This document shows positions 23,236 through 36,976 of a stretch of DNA of 64,000 nucleotides, one piece after another (the stretch's first letter is position 1; every line of letters starts with the position of its first letter). This stretch comes from Diogma glabrata. Its lineage: Eukaryota > Arthropoda > Insecta > Diptera > Cylindrotomidae. The stretch lies in NCBI GenBank assembly GCA_963693315.1, contig OY856188.1, forward strand, positions 271,245,114 through 271,309,113. Direction: 5' to 3'. Position numbers and translations under genes: made by a program. The notes beneath the pieces are model-generated. The model ran no database searches. It saw only the letters and a list, made by a program, of their open reading frames with translations, and was not told where the DNA came from.

Positions 23236-26200
23236 ATTAAATTAATTTATATTTTATTTATTATGGTTGGCTAGTGGAGAAGAAGCATGAAGATTTGGAT
23301 CAATTGATAATTTTGGGATGGGTGTTACATTTTAATTTTTTAATTTAAAAGTTATATTTGATGTTATGTGGGTGATGGTCTTGGCTCCGCTTACTTTTGG
23401 GATCGACAAATTCCCTAATCTTTGTTCATTTGAGACCATATTCTTTTGAAACCTTTGCGTGCAATTCAGCATTTGTGATAAGCTGAGGAAAGGCATAATC
23501 GAACTCGCGTACTACACTAGTCGGAAATTTAAGTGTTCATTGCAATAATTTTCATAATTGATATTTTTATCGTAATTGAAAATGTAAAAAGTCATTGAAA
23601 CTCAAATGAAAGAAGTTGCAATCCTTAAATTTACAAACTTTATAATGAAGCTGTTGTTCAATCTTCGTGATTTAGAGCCGCACTATTTTCCTAGGCGCAT
23701 CAAATTTACATTACCAAAAACCTTCTTTTTTTTTGCCCATTTCGAACATAGTTTCTTATATTCAAATACGAAATCGTCTTCTACAGTAATTTCTGTTTAA
23801 AATTATCATAAAATAGTTGTGCAATCTCTTTAATTTGGAATCGCGCTATTTCCCTATATAATTTCTTACAATCATTTCGTAATTAATTAGTTTTTCTACA
23901 TCTTTTCTAATGTTGCTATGAGTTAGTGGTACAAACTCTTTAGTGGGTACTAAAACTTAACGAAAGTAAAGACCCAAGAAAGAAACTTATCGTTTTGTTA
24001 TTGCTTGTAAACGATCGATAATCTACTATAAATAGATGCCACAAGATGGCTTCGGTCTCTTATTCGACTTTTTGTCTGATGAAAACAAACAGCTTTTTTC
24101 ATTTTTTTGAGGCTAAACGCTGCTGGTTGAATGTAAAAGATGGAAGATATTCCCCCTTGGATTGGAAAACGATGAAATATTTAATTTTCATGTTTCGGTT
24201 TGGTATGGTGTTATAAATTAATCTATCGGTGTAGTGATTGTAATTATAATAAACAAAAAAAATTAGTAGAATTGATATACGTCTTAAATTATTAGCGCCA
24301 GCGTTCTTCGTGATATTCTGTGTTGTAAATTTTATTGCAAAAACTGTGTCATTTAAAAGTGAAACGAGGCACGTCCGCGAGTTGGATAACGGAAAGATAC
24401 ACCGTATGTACGTCATGACCTTTAACATAGCCTATCCAAATTTTATGGGTATGTTGGTTTAATTCGACGGATAAAGTTTTACTTTTGTCGATAATTGAAA
24501 ATACAGGGTACGTACTCCACCGAAATTTTTGTATAAAACGGATTAAGAACAGTAATTGTGACAATGATACAATCCATTTATTTCCGGTGTTAACTATTAT
24601 TTGTGGTAGTGCAAATGTACACGGTAACTTATTTAATATTGCACGTTTTAAACTAAATATAGATAAAAAGTTGAAAAATGTCATAGCTTATTAGTTTAGT
24701 CTGTGACTAAACTCTTTTGTGTGATGACCTAATCAAGGTCACTGATATTCATTTTGAATGCAGAATATAAATACATTAGCTAATTAAAAATTAAACCTAC
24801 ACAAAAAGAGGAACATTTTACATTTAACTTATTATTTAATTGTATCATATAAGTAAGCGTTAGTTGTTATTAACGATAATTTGGTTAAGTTGAACCTAAC
24901 TTGTGTTAACCATAATAATAAGATTGGAGAAGGAAGTTTGATTTTCAAAAGAAAAAAAAACAGACAAATTATCGTAACTAAATGAGCATTTGGTTATTAT
25001 TGACGTAGTCAGGGAGGATTGAAGAACGGTAGCTGGTGGGAAAGGTATTGGTCTGCGCTAGAAACGACATTAATCAGGTACGACCATTTGGTGATTTGAT
25101 ACTAGATCTGGCGGAAGAACGATTAGACCATTATAGCGACTCACGGTTATAATGCGCATGATTTAATTGTGAAATTGTCGATCAAGTTACCGATGATGCT
25201 TGGCTAAAGAAAGGGAGGATCTGAGGAGTGGGAACTGGACTAACCTTGGGGTGAGTAATTCGTTGCTTTTACAGTTATGTATCGATGTTTGAATGTATAC
25301 GGGAGTGTGTGTTCTTGTGCGTGCATGCATGGAGGGCAGATGTGTATTTGACTGGAATTTCAGTATGTACACCACCGAAATGATATAATCATTCACGGTG
25401 AGTATAGTATTCGTCATAATTTATTATATCTGTGTTTATTTTATATGTGGGTGTTCATAAGTGAAATTTTATCATGTTTCTCTTCTTTTAATGATTATTA
25501 ATAGTAAATGGTTTTTAAATTAGATATTGATATATTAATTAAAGTATATTGCTGTGCTAGAAAATATCTCATCGATGATTTAATAATCACAAAAATTATT
25601 AAACCAATTTCAAATAACATTATATTATTCGTACATAATGCTAGCATTGAACTAGTCAGTGTGCATGAATTTAAAACCGTTCATTAAAATTCGTGTGGAA
25701 TATTTTTATTTAATAATTGATGTTCAACTGATAAAATTTCTTGCCGGCTTTGAATGGTAGTGATAATATAACTAATGGTTTTAGGTAATAATTTTTCTAT
25801 ACCAAAGGATTGTTTAAGTTTCATATTGCAAATCTTCGGCGGATGATGGAATATCACCGACGATATTATTGGTGATATACTCAACTTTAACTAAAAATAC
25901 CTAATTTTTCGTTGGTATTGAATACTAAATTTGCATTGGATCACTTGCCAACGTACCTATTAATTGAGATCCACTAGAAGTTGATACCACCGTATCAGGG
26001 AATTGTTTATATTGTTGCCTTGATACCAATTAAAAGTACAATGTTACCAATTACACCTTGTGTTAATGAAAAATATATACCAATTTTGTCGTTGAATGAC
26101 AACGAAAGAATTTATGTTCAAAAATCATTGATATGGAAGGTTGGCTATAATTTAATTTTAAATATAATTTGTGCTCATTCAATTTAATTAGCTCCTTATG

Positions 26201-26822
26201 TTAAGCATAGAATTCAAATAATTTGAGATGGTAATGCTTTCATTGGCAATGAATATCTCAGAAACAGATTTTCATCTTCGACGAATCGGAGTATTTTTTC
26301 TTTCTTCTTTGTAAACTTGATTTTGATAAAAGTTATACTTATTTGGATCAGGATGTTGGTATTTGGAATGGTACACCATATGCTATATGGAATTACTTTG
26401 TATTTTTTTTCTCCTTGGCGTTAAGGTCTAATTTGGAGTTTAGGACAATTCTACATTATAGCCATTAGTGTGGTCGTTGTTATTTCTAGCTGAATAGGTA
26501 TGGACGTATGCATGGGTGTATGCGTGCATGTGGGTGTGTGTGTGTGTGTTGAGGTGTGAGGATGAGTGCCTGCGGTGCGAGAGCGCGTGAATGGTTGATT
26601 GAATTGTGGGGTTGGACGTGGCGATCGTGGTTTATTCATATACGAGGGTCGCCAGAGTCTACTTCTTTCACTTGCCTTTCTGTTTAATGCGTGGTTATTA
26701 AGAGATCTACGTACAATAACGTTATTTGAACTGGAGCAGCAGGTAAGGTCTACTCGTCCCCACAGGCTGAAGCTAGCTTGGGGCTAAATAAATCTCATCT
26801 AGGTGCGCGGCCTGCTATGCCA

Positions 26823-26844
26823 CTTCGTTGATCTTACCACGAAG
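26823..26844 (+). other. Terminal stem-loop of copy D
   Basis: CTTCGT pairs with ACGAAG. Compared with copy E (CTTCGC with GCGAAG), one pair changes from C-G to T-A and pairing is kept. Confidence 0.7.
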
Positions 26845-28132
26845 CAGCTCTCCATTACAACTTTGACTTTTAAACTTGTTTTACATTATGGAATCTGCTT
26901 TTTGTAGGACAAAGCCCTCTTCCTTGGTATAACAGATACCTATATATTTCAGCTAAAATTATGTGCGATTCTTTGAGTCAGAGATTACGATTTTTAAATA
27001 TACTGGTTCTTTCAATTTGGCTTTTTTGTATTTCTGACATATAAGTCACCACTGTCTTCATTGCCAAGAATCAATGTAAAAAAATTGACTTAAAAATTTT
27101 GAGGTTAAAAAAATCTAAGCTATTGTTAAATAAAATGAATACACGTGATAGATTTTTCTCACTAAATTAAATTCACACATCAGAATAGTCTTAGTCTTGA
27201 ATAATATAAAATAAAATGACTTCCAGTAAAATTTATATTGGACGAGTGTATTGAGTTATTTTAATTACTTCGCCCACTTTTTTTTTATTAAAAATGGTGG
27301 AAAAATAAAAACTGTCGTAAAAAAATAAATAATTTTTTTTTAGTTAATTATTAACTTATTATTTCATTTGCTTTATAAATTTATTAGGTATGTTGTTATT
27401 TTTCACTGAACCAATTTAATTCTTTTATTTTAATGTTCCAGCTATTAATTTCGATATAAAAATAAGAAAAACTTGTGTTTTGTCGGTTATGCTTATATTT
27501 CAAAATAAAATAAAATATACAAAATTTGAAATCAATCGTTTCATGCAAAGTGATGAAACAAATGATGACTAGATTCTAGCTCCCAATTGCTTAAAATCAA
27601 AAAAATTAAATATAATTTCGAGCATGCTGTTTTTATAGCATTTTTTATAAAACTATTTTATTTGTGACAGTTTAAAAAAAAATTTAAACATACATAAATT
27701 AATATATTTTCCTTAAAAGATTTACAATAACATAAAACTATCCAATTAAAATACTTCAAACTATTGTATCTTAAGTTAATTATAGCATTTTATTGTTCTA
27801 TTAAAGAATGACTTTAATGTTTTTATTTATTATTTTGTGTTCAAAATTTATTACAAGTAATAATTTTATGTACGTAACTTTAAATCATAATTTTATTACT
27901 GCTATAAAAATCAGTGAAATAATTTTAATTAATATTCCGTTTTGTTGTTGATGATGTTAAAATTATTTGCTTGTTAAAAAAATTAATATTTGAATAAATT
28001 TACATATTGAATATTATAGTGTTATTTGTTGTAGGCTAAGAAATGTTAACCTAAGACCTGTAATCTTAAATAAGGAATTAAGAAAAAAAATTATAACAAT
28101 TTTTTTATAACTTGTTGTGTCGCGGAAAATAG

Positions 28133-28257
28133 GAAAAATAGTTATTTATGCAACAAGTGCGCAAAGTTATTCTTTTTTTTAACGAGATGAAATATTGACC
28201 GGCAATTCACTCGAGTTAAAAAAAGAATTGCGCACGAGTTGCATACACTATTTTTTC
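28133..28257. repeat. Imperfect inverted repeat with TGCGCAA motif
   Basis: Arms at about 28133-28182 and 28214-28257 pair with a few mismatches, around a short AT-rich spacer. Both contain the themes TATGCAAC, GTGCGCAA and a T-run followed by AAC. GCGCAA words also recur at 28265-28505. It may be a small foldback or MITE-like remnant. Confidence 0.5.
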
Positions 28258-30242
28258 TAAAATTGTGCGCAAAAATATTAAATAATAAAATTTAACTTTC
28301 AATGTTAAATTTTCTGAATCATAATCAACATTGATAAAACTTTCTATAACAAATGATTATTGTTTTGATTATTTTTTTCAAGCCTCTATTATATAAGAAA
28401 TTACAAAAAAAACTGTTCTATAAAATTTCAGTGTATTACCGCACAATCAAAAAAACATGTACTTTGCGCACTACAAACTGTGCGCAAAGTGACTACTTTG
28501 CGCACTGTTGTAGAAAAAAATTTTTTCATACTTTTATTTATTTTTATTGCACTATTTGTCCAATTCCCAACTCACAGGGAAATATGCATTGTGGATCATT
28601 TTGAAACTTTTGAAAATTGGTTGAAAGCAGTAAATGTTTTTTAGAATACAGAGTAGAAGACAACTCCAACATTCCACATTAATAGTTTTGCTAAGAATTT
28701 TTGGATTTCATGATCTTGCAATGGAATGCCAAGAGGATAAGTTGAAAGTTTTTCAGTTTCAAAAGTAGACAAAAATTAGTTGTTATATATATTTGTTAAA
28801 GGTTTAAACCAATATGACAGTTTGTCATCAGAAATAATTGAGGCTAGGAAGAATGTCTTACCACACGTATAAATGAACTTGATATTGTTGTCTGTAAAGA
28901 AAAATCGAAAAATGAACAGAGCTATAGGAAAAAGGGAAGTAACGTGCATTTATACTTATTTCTTTTGTTTGCTTTATTTTTTCGTGTTGATGTTTAACTT
29001 CTTCTATAAATGACATCGTTTCAGCGTCGTTATGGTCGATAACCTTATGTACGGTAGGTAATTATCATGCTTATGATTATCAAAAGTAAGGTGCAAATTC
29101 ACCTCTAAAGGAATTAGAACCCTATATATAGTCTTTCAAAATCGTTTGCATGCTCTCTTGGCACTGAATTTATTTGTGATTTAAATCATTTGTAAGCGTT
29201 CTTCCCGTTTGTCCAATTTAGAATTTTGAGCGGTTTTTATTCAAATTATTTTTTGTTTATTTAAAGTTAGGCATGTTTAATCTTAGTTATGATAAATTAT
29301 AAATTAACGTCTATGAATAGCTGAAGGTACCATGCTAATTAGGTTTTGAAATTATAAATTACGTCTTTTTGTGCAATTTTTGAACGTTTAATTTCTAATC
29401 CTAAGACTTTCGAGAGATGCGATATTTCGTCGAAAAAATCATGTCAAATGCATGACCTAAAGTCTCGCAATGGACTTTAAATCTTCTGTTGTTCTTTCAG
29501 AATTATTAACGATTCCATGAAGCTCATAATATTAATATAATATATTTTTCTTCAACAAATAGAACAAATATATGATTTTTGTGAGTATTGGTACAAGCTC
29601 TTGAGCAAATGTTTTAAGAATAATGGGAGGAAAACGATCAACCCTCGACAGTATAACTCATAAATACCTTGTAATGCCTGTGTCCGATAATAACATGCGC
29701 TTTGACATAATCGGTAAAGTGTTTGTTAATCTTCTGTAAATTAGAACTTCCTGAAACTGTTGATCAACAACATTCTGCAAATCGTTCCATTTATGTGCAA
29801 TTCGTGCAAAAAAAGGTTTTTTTATCGCATTTTATTGTGTAAATGATGTTATATTTTTTATGACTGTTGATCTGTAAATGCATTTACAAAGACTTTTTTT
29901 ACGATATCGTAGATTTTGTTGGACGTCTTTTTTAAAGTTTTTATTACATTTTATTAATGGCTTCATGTGAAGATAAAAGCGGTTTTTTATACTTTTTCAC
30001 TGAGTTGGGTTTGATAGCTATGACTTTCACCGATTGTAGAATTGTTACGGTCACACTTTACAATTCGTATAATATATTATTTAAAATCAGAATATTTTCC
30101 GTACGCAATTACACAGCTCCTTTAAAGCTTTGATGTGAGGTACACGATTACGTTAAATCTGACCAACTCGGGTAGCCTTGTCAGTTGGAAAAGACCTAAC
30201 TATGATAAATTATACAAATTGTTTATCTCAGAAAGAGAGAAA

Positions 30243-30289
30243 AAAAGAGAGAAGATGAAAAGTTGGTATCTTTTCATCTTCTCTCTTTT
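30243..30289. repeat. Perfect 20-bp stem hairpin
   Basis: AAAAGAGAGAAGATGAAAAG (30243-30262) is followed by a 7-base spacer TTGGTAT and its exact reverse complement (30270-30289). The arms are purine/pyrimidine segregated. No gene context was seen. Confidence 0.85.
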
Positions 30290-31075
30290 ATTGAAATTTC
30301 TATATTTGTGGTTTCGTTTGAATGTTTTCTTGATACTACACTTATTTGTTCTTTTTATCATTTGTAAAAGTTAAAACAGGAAGCTGTTTGACCAATTTAT
30401 AACTTTAAACCGTTTTTTCATTAAAGTTATTTTGCGATAGCAATTGTTCATGAGTGATTTTAATATTGCTTGGTAATTTTCTGACCTTTTTTGTTTATAA
30501 TTATGGATAGTTAGCCAATTTATTGTTTCATTTGACCATTTAAGAAACTTTGAAGAATCTTGAACGACCTCTTAAAATTTTTTAATCGACCTGATTTTTG
30601 ATGAGACTTATATTTTAAACTACCACATTTTCATTCCAGACAAAAAAAATATTCTTTTTTTTCAGGTCGCTCTTTTGTAGAGTTTCTGAATATTTTTGTT
30701 ATTTGTTTTTTTTAATTTAATTTTCATCGAATTTTTCTTTGTTGTCTATTCTGATAATATTTGTTTGTTTTAATTAATAAGAAATTGTCACTAATAACTA
30801 AGAAAATTGAATAAGATAATGAAAAACAACACAATTGCTAACCCAGTATAGAATTTAACTTAAAATAATTCAAACTTTTACAGTTTAGTTTCACAAATAT
30901 AAAACGAGACAATAATCATCAACGGAATAGTAAAGATGATACAAAAATGAAGAATAAAAACATCAATTAAATTGTATATTACCAAAAACAGTTATACAAC
31001 ATAATGCTATCGTACCAAAATCAATAAAATGAAGTATTTTTTATATATAGGGATGCAGTGCTGTAATGAAGAGCT

Positions 31076-31099
31076 TTCTGATTGGCGAACCAATGAGAA
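31076..31099 (-). other. Terminal stem-loop of copy C
   Basis: Minus-strand TTCTCATTGG pairs with CCAATCAGAA around a TTCG loop. One position is mismatched relative to copy A, so this copy's stem has nine of ten pairs. Confidence 0.7.
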
Positions 31100-31973
31100 T
31101 GGCATAGCAGGATGCGTACCTAGAGAAATTTAACGCCGTAACGACTAATGCTCAGCCATCGTGGATTTGATAGATTTTTACCTGCTGCTTCAACACAAAT
31201 GCAAAAATGTACGCAATTTACGAAAAGATACAGAAATGGAAAAAAAATACAAGTGAAAAAGGAGACTCTGGTGACCCCTTTTGCGAAACAACTACGATCA
31301 GCGATCACCCACACAATCATTCCCATATGCCCACACACTCACGCCTCATACATGCTAACATTCACCCACACACTCAGACTGCGAAGCAAGACAATTAAGC
31401 TCTAAGACCCACAGCAAGTATCACAGATAGTAGTAATCAAACATAGGTTGTATTGTTGCCAGCTGATGAATCTGATACAGCTTGTACACCACTGCCATTG
31501 CTGGTAAACCGAGAATCAACTCTTCGAGCACGGGAGAGCGTCACACGCTATAGCGAAAGTCTTTATTAATTATTTCCCTTTTTCTTTATTAATATCATTT
31601 TTAAAAATTTACAAAACCATACGTAATTCCCAAAAAAAATATTTACAGCTCAAAAAAAATTATCATGTGATTTAGAAGTTGAAAAAAAACATGTCCAAAC
31701 CAGTTTGTTTCAATACCTGTAGTTTACAGTTGGTTAATGTATTATAGAATTAATAAACCTAAAACATGACAAGAATGTGTCTTTTTTTTTGTAATACAGG
31801 TTATGTGAGAATGATTTTTGATTTACTTAAAAATATAAATTCATAAATTTAGGTAATGTAATAAAAGAAAAGGTATTTGGAAAACGAGACGCTACCTCGG
31901 AGCAAAAAAAAATATTATGATTAGAATCATTTCCCAATTCAGACTACATGCATCTCGCTACACGCATCGCCAG

Positions 31974-33125
<1,152 letters not shown>

Positions 33126-33319
33126 TCGACAGGCAAGCCCCCATTCAATCACTTGTACACCCTTTCACACGCATTCACACCTCTATGTAAAAAAAGTAAA
33201 TAAATCAGATCAAGTTCGCTCACCCCATGTTTAATCCTCCAGGCTTCAACGTCTTAAGGCCTTAGCCCTCCATCAGCAGTGAACAATCCAACAGGTAAAG
33301 TATCATGGATAAAATCGTA

Positions 33320-33930
33320 TAAATAATACTGATGTGTTGAAATACGGTCGGAATGCGGCAGCAATAGCACCAATAATTTTAAACAAACGTTGCGTTGTGA
33401 TACGGTTGAAATCCAGTAGAACAGCAAAAATTTGATATCAATGTTGCGTTGAGATAAGTGGTAATAGCAAAAATTTGATATCAATGTTGCGGTGAAATCT
33501 GTATAATATCCGGTAGTACTAGCCAAAATTTGATATAAATGATGCGTTGAAAGATGTATAGTATTCGGCAGCAATAGTAAAAATTTGATATAAATGTTGC
33601 GTTGAAACAAGTAGTGATAGCAAAAATTTGATACCAATGTTGCGTTGAAATAAGTGATAGTAGCAGAAAGTTGATATCAATGTTGCGTTGAAGTATGTAT
33701 AGTATACGGTATTAACAGCAGAAAAAATTTTTATATAAATGTTGAGTTGAAATATGTAAAATAAGCGGCAGTAACAGCAAAAAAACCTTATATAAATGTT
33801 GAGTTGAAATGGGTTTAATATACGGTAGTAACAGCAAAAAATTTTATATAACTGTTGCGTTGCAATACGGTTGCCAGACGATAGTATCAACAAAAATTTC
33901 ACTTAAATGTTGCGATGAAATAAATCAGGC
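33320..33930 (-). repeat. Minisatellite inside copy C
   Basis: About ten imperfect units of 45-65 bp share CAACATTTATATCAAA, TTTTTGCTATTGCTG and TACATATTTCAACGCA on the minus strand. The two long minus-strand frames over it are repeat artefacts. Confidence 0.8.
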
Positions 33931-35174
33931 CATCACTGATAAAAATTTTGAATTGATTTTGTACTAAATCCAACTTTGAAGGACATATTTCTAATTGCAA
34001 TCACACAACGTAGCAATCAAAATCACAAATATAGAATAAATTTTATTTTCCATACAACACAAAATAGTTTAAAAATTTGGGTTTTTTTATTTTAATTTAA
34101 CATTTTTAATCTTAAGTGTGTACTTACAAACAGATTATTATTCGAAATATATTTTAATTTTAACACGATTTGATTTTTGTTTTAAAAGAAAAACCACAAA
34201 AGCAACTAATAATATTTTTAATTTAACACATTTATTGTATAGACGAAACTATTTTAATTGAATTTAAACTAATTAAAAATTTCACTGCGTATATTTTAAT
34301 GAAAGAAAATGCCTGAATCAACAAAAAAATGATCCATCTCTTCTGATATTCACGAATGAATATCTGACACAAGACATAAGAGATAATGGTTGATGTTTTT
34401 TTTTAATTTTAACTAAACACGGCACTCACAGCACAACAAACAAAATCCAATAAGAATTATATACCAAGAGATGACCGACAAGGTCATGTTAAATTTTTCC
34501 TTGTTTGTTTTACGGCACATAGCATGTTTGATTTATTATTTTTTTGGTTTATTTTTGTACAACACAAAACATATAGATTTTTTTTAAATTTTAACTAACG
34601 GGACGAGACATTTAAAAAAAATTGAACTAATTGAACTATCTAATATTAAATTTAATTTTAAGTAAAATTTCACTACTTATATTTTTACACTTAAATTTAG
34701 GAAAACAAGACATGAATGCAAAATTCAGCTGTTCAAATTTCGTCATTCATGAGAGAAAATATGCTGCACAGGAGACAACGAATACAAAACTGATTGTAGG
34801 ATAGTAATTTTTTCTATTTGACGACTGGACAAATATGCACAGCTGTTTGAGGTTTGAAAATTTTGTTGAGCAAGTACGGTTAGTGTCCGGAGAATTCAAA
34901 TTTTAGTAGTATGGTAAAGTAATGCGGGTGAAAACGCAGTGTGAGTCAATAATAGGGGATTGTAAAGGAAATATTATTGTTAAATGTTTTATGCTAAGAA
35001 CAAATTTATGTAACGGAAACTATATGAAAATATGACTATAGATTGTGGATGAATGAGAAACTATTATGAACTACGTATGGTAAGCAAAATTCTGAATTAT
35101 GAGAAAACAGACATTGAATAAATCGGGAATTTTACCGCTCTACATTGTCATACTCCAGTCTACATAACAGTGCT

Positions 35175-36547
35175 TGCCCCAGCATCTAAAGTCTAAGACT
35201 TAAGCATCATCATTTTAATTTTTATTCAAAATTTACTAATTTTTTTATCATTTAACAGTTCATTGCAGAGGTGAAAAATCATTTATTTTAACCAAGGGCT
35301 TAGATAGACACCCGAACACTGATAGTACGAGACAGATATGGAGATTTTTACTGAGATTTGTAGCGTATTTTATTCAAAACGAGTCAAGTATTTTTAGAAT
35401 TTTAACTTAGTAATCACATGCAAACCGTGGGTTTTCAAGCAAATTGACAAACTTTAACTTCCCTTGGCGAAAGTATTCAGAGATTGTATAACACCCATTG
35501 ATTGCATGTAAGAACAGAATTGGGTTCTATTTGATAGCAAAATAGAAGTTCAAAGTACCTGGGAGAGTAGAACGAGTTCTGAGAGATATATCCTTTCCAG
35601 GTTTCATAACGTAATTATTTGAGGAATTGTGTAGTCAGTACATCGCTGTCCCTTACGATAACTATGGTGGTCAGAAAGTGGGTTTACTCACACAGCATGA
35701 AAATAAGCCGTTCTTGTCGTTGTTGTTGTCGTTGGTGAGAAAATTGCCGGTTTCTTAGCCTTTATTACGACTAAACTGCAATGTAAAGTTGAAGATTTAT
35801 ATACACTTATTCTACGAATTTAACCATTAAGGCCATTTCTGATAGGAATAATAATTGGCTGTAATCTTTTCTATTAATGATGATGCATATAATGATTTTG
35901 TCAGCAACGCTTCAAGCAATTTTGATGATACATGTCACACTTTTATACGCCTAATAGGGCAGTGATGATATAGTGTTAATTATACGCCAAATAAGGAACT
36001 GATGATGTAATACTTATACGTCCAACAAGGCACTGTTGATTTAGTGTAAATTATACGCCTAGCAAGATCCGGATGGTAATATATATTGTAAGTCTAACAC
36101 GACACTGATGATATACTGTAAATTACACGCCCAAAAAGGGTATGGGTACTTTCTGATGATATCCCTTTATCATTACGGTATGATGGATTACTAGTTTATT
36201 ATATATTAATATAAACTCTTAATCGTTTTTATTTAATAGCTAGCAAATTTTTATTTAAATTTCAGTTCATCAATGTTTGATATGAAAATTGAGTTGGTAG
36301 ATTTTTAAATAAAGATATTGTTGAAAAATCGAAAAAAATATTTTGTAAGCCATTGGAAAAAAAATCGAAATTATTGATAGATGCAATTATTGAATGTTAT
36401 AAAAAATACATCTATACATATATAAAAAAAATTATTATCTTAATATTGTTCTATTACTTTTTTTTCAAATATGTGGTGAATAAGATTTTATTTAGCGAAA
36501 ATCAAGCTTTAAAGTGTTTTTGGGTTATCGTTATTGCAAAAAAACGT
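35175..36547. other. Non-coding flank with a minisatellite
   Basis: AT-rich DNA without a gene. The only structured part is the tandem array at 35941-36140. Confidence 0.4.
35941..36140 (+). repeat. Minisatellite of about 37-45 bp units
   Basis: Five to six diverged units carry the theme TATACGCCTAAYAAGGCA followed by CTGATGATATAGTGTAAAT. Units begin near 35944, 35981, 36016, 36054, 36093 and 36125. Confidence 0.7.
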
Positions 36548-36976
36548 GGTTTTTTGTGAGCAATTAAGCCTAAGTGCATATTGGAAGTCACTTGAATTTT
36601 GCAAGTCGAAATACTTCTTCATTTTCTCTAAAATCCCTTAAAAAAAATTTTTTGTGTTGCGTGCCAGGATTCAAACTCACACTCATCAGAGACACATGTT
36701 TAAATTTCGTGTGTCTTACACAACTAAGCCACAGCGCCGATGACGAACCATATTTTTTTAATTTTCATGTTCAGATAATTTATAAATTGAAACTTCATCA
36801 TTCTTCATATTTACATGGATTTGAACATGTGTCTCTGATGAGTATGAGTTCGAATCCTGGCACGAAAAACAAAAAATATTTCTAAAAGAATTTTAGAGAA
36901 AATGAAGAATTATTTCGAATTGCAAAATTCAAGTGACTACCAATATGTATTTAAGCTTAATTGCTCACAAAAAACC
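36548..36976. repeat. Inverted pair of tRNA-derived SINE copies
   Basis: Arms of about 157 bp (36548-36704 and 36819-36976) are imperfect reverse complements separated by about 114 bp. The left copy, read on the minus strand, has a tRNA-like head: A-box TGGCTTAGTTGTG (36731-36719), B-box GAGTTTGAATCC (36678-36667), then CTGGCAC, a T-run and a body ending GCTTAATTGCTCAC. The right copy, on the plus strand, has the B-box part (GAGTTCGAATCC near 36848) and the same body and tail but lacks the A-box. The two copies are thus head to head, one 5'-truncated. RNA polymerase III transcription of the left copy is possible from its boxes. Confidence 0.65.

Larger units (their letters stand above)
22794..26858 (+). 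mobile_element. TGT...ACA family, divergent copy D
   Basis: The right end is secure: GTCGCCAGAGTCT at 26648, GCAGCAGGTAAGG at 26736, a CCTGCTATGCCA block near 26811, a stem-loop (CTTCGT at 26823-26828 with ACGAAG at 26839-26844) and a final CTCCATTACA. Inside are TTGGGGTGAGTAA at about 25248 and TG-rich segments (25300-25350, 26510-26560). The left end is tentative, placed at TGTGAGGTCAGTG (22794) because the following AGTTAG...GGTTTAT resembles the start of copy B. No target-site duplication is visible. It is longer than A-C (about 4.06 kb if the left end is right). Its sequence resembles copy E more than A-C at the right end. No protein was recognised; the open frame at 25981-26187 is unsupported. 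Confidence 0.5.
26859..31061. other. Long AT-rich non-coding stretch
   Basis: No gene or family-level repeat was recognised. Two local inverted repeats are listed separately (28133-28257 and 30243-30289). Open frames here, such as 28353-28604 and 30135-30374, have low-complexity translations and no context. Confidence 0.4.

Noticed and set aside
33254..33902. Two overlapping minus-strand frames of 127 residues with repeated ISNFCYY-like segments
   Set aside because: They follow the minisatellite of copy C; the apparent protein repeats are the DNA repeat units.
35941..36140. CRISPR-like array
   Set aside because: Units are diverged and lack identical repeats with unique spacers, and the genome is eukaryotic. 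The same holds for the other tandem arrays.
36661..36860. Possible hammerhead ribozyme (CTGATGAG on the strand of the SINE)
   Set aside because: No downstream CGAAAC core at a suitable distance; the word is part of a tRNA-like B-box region.
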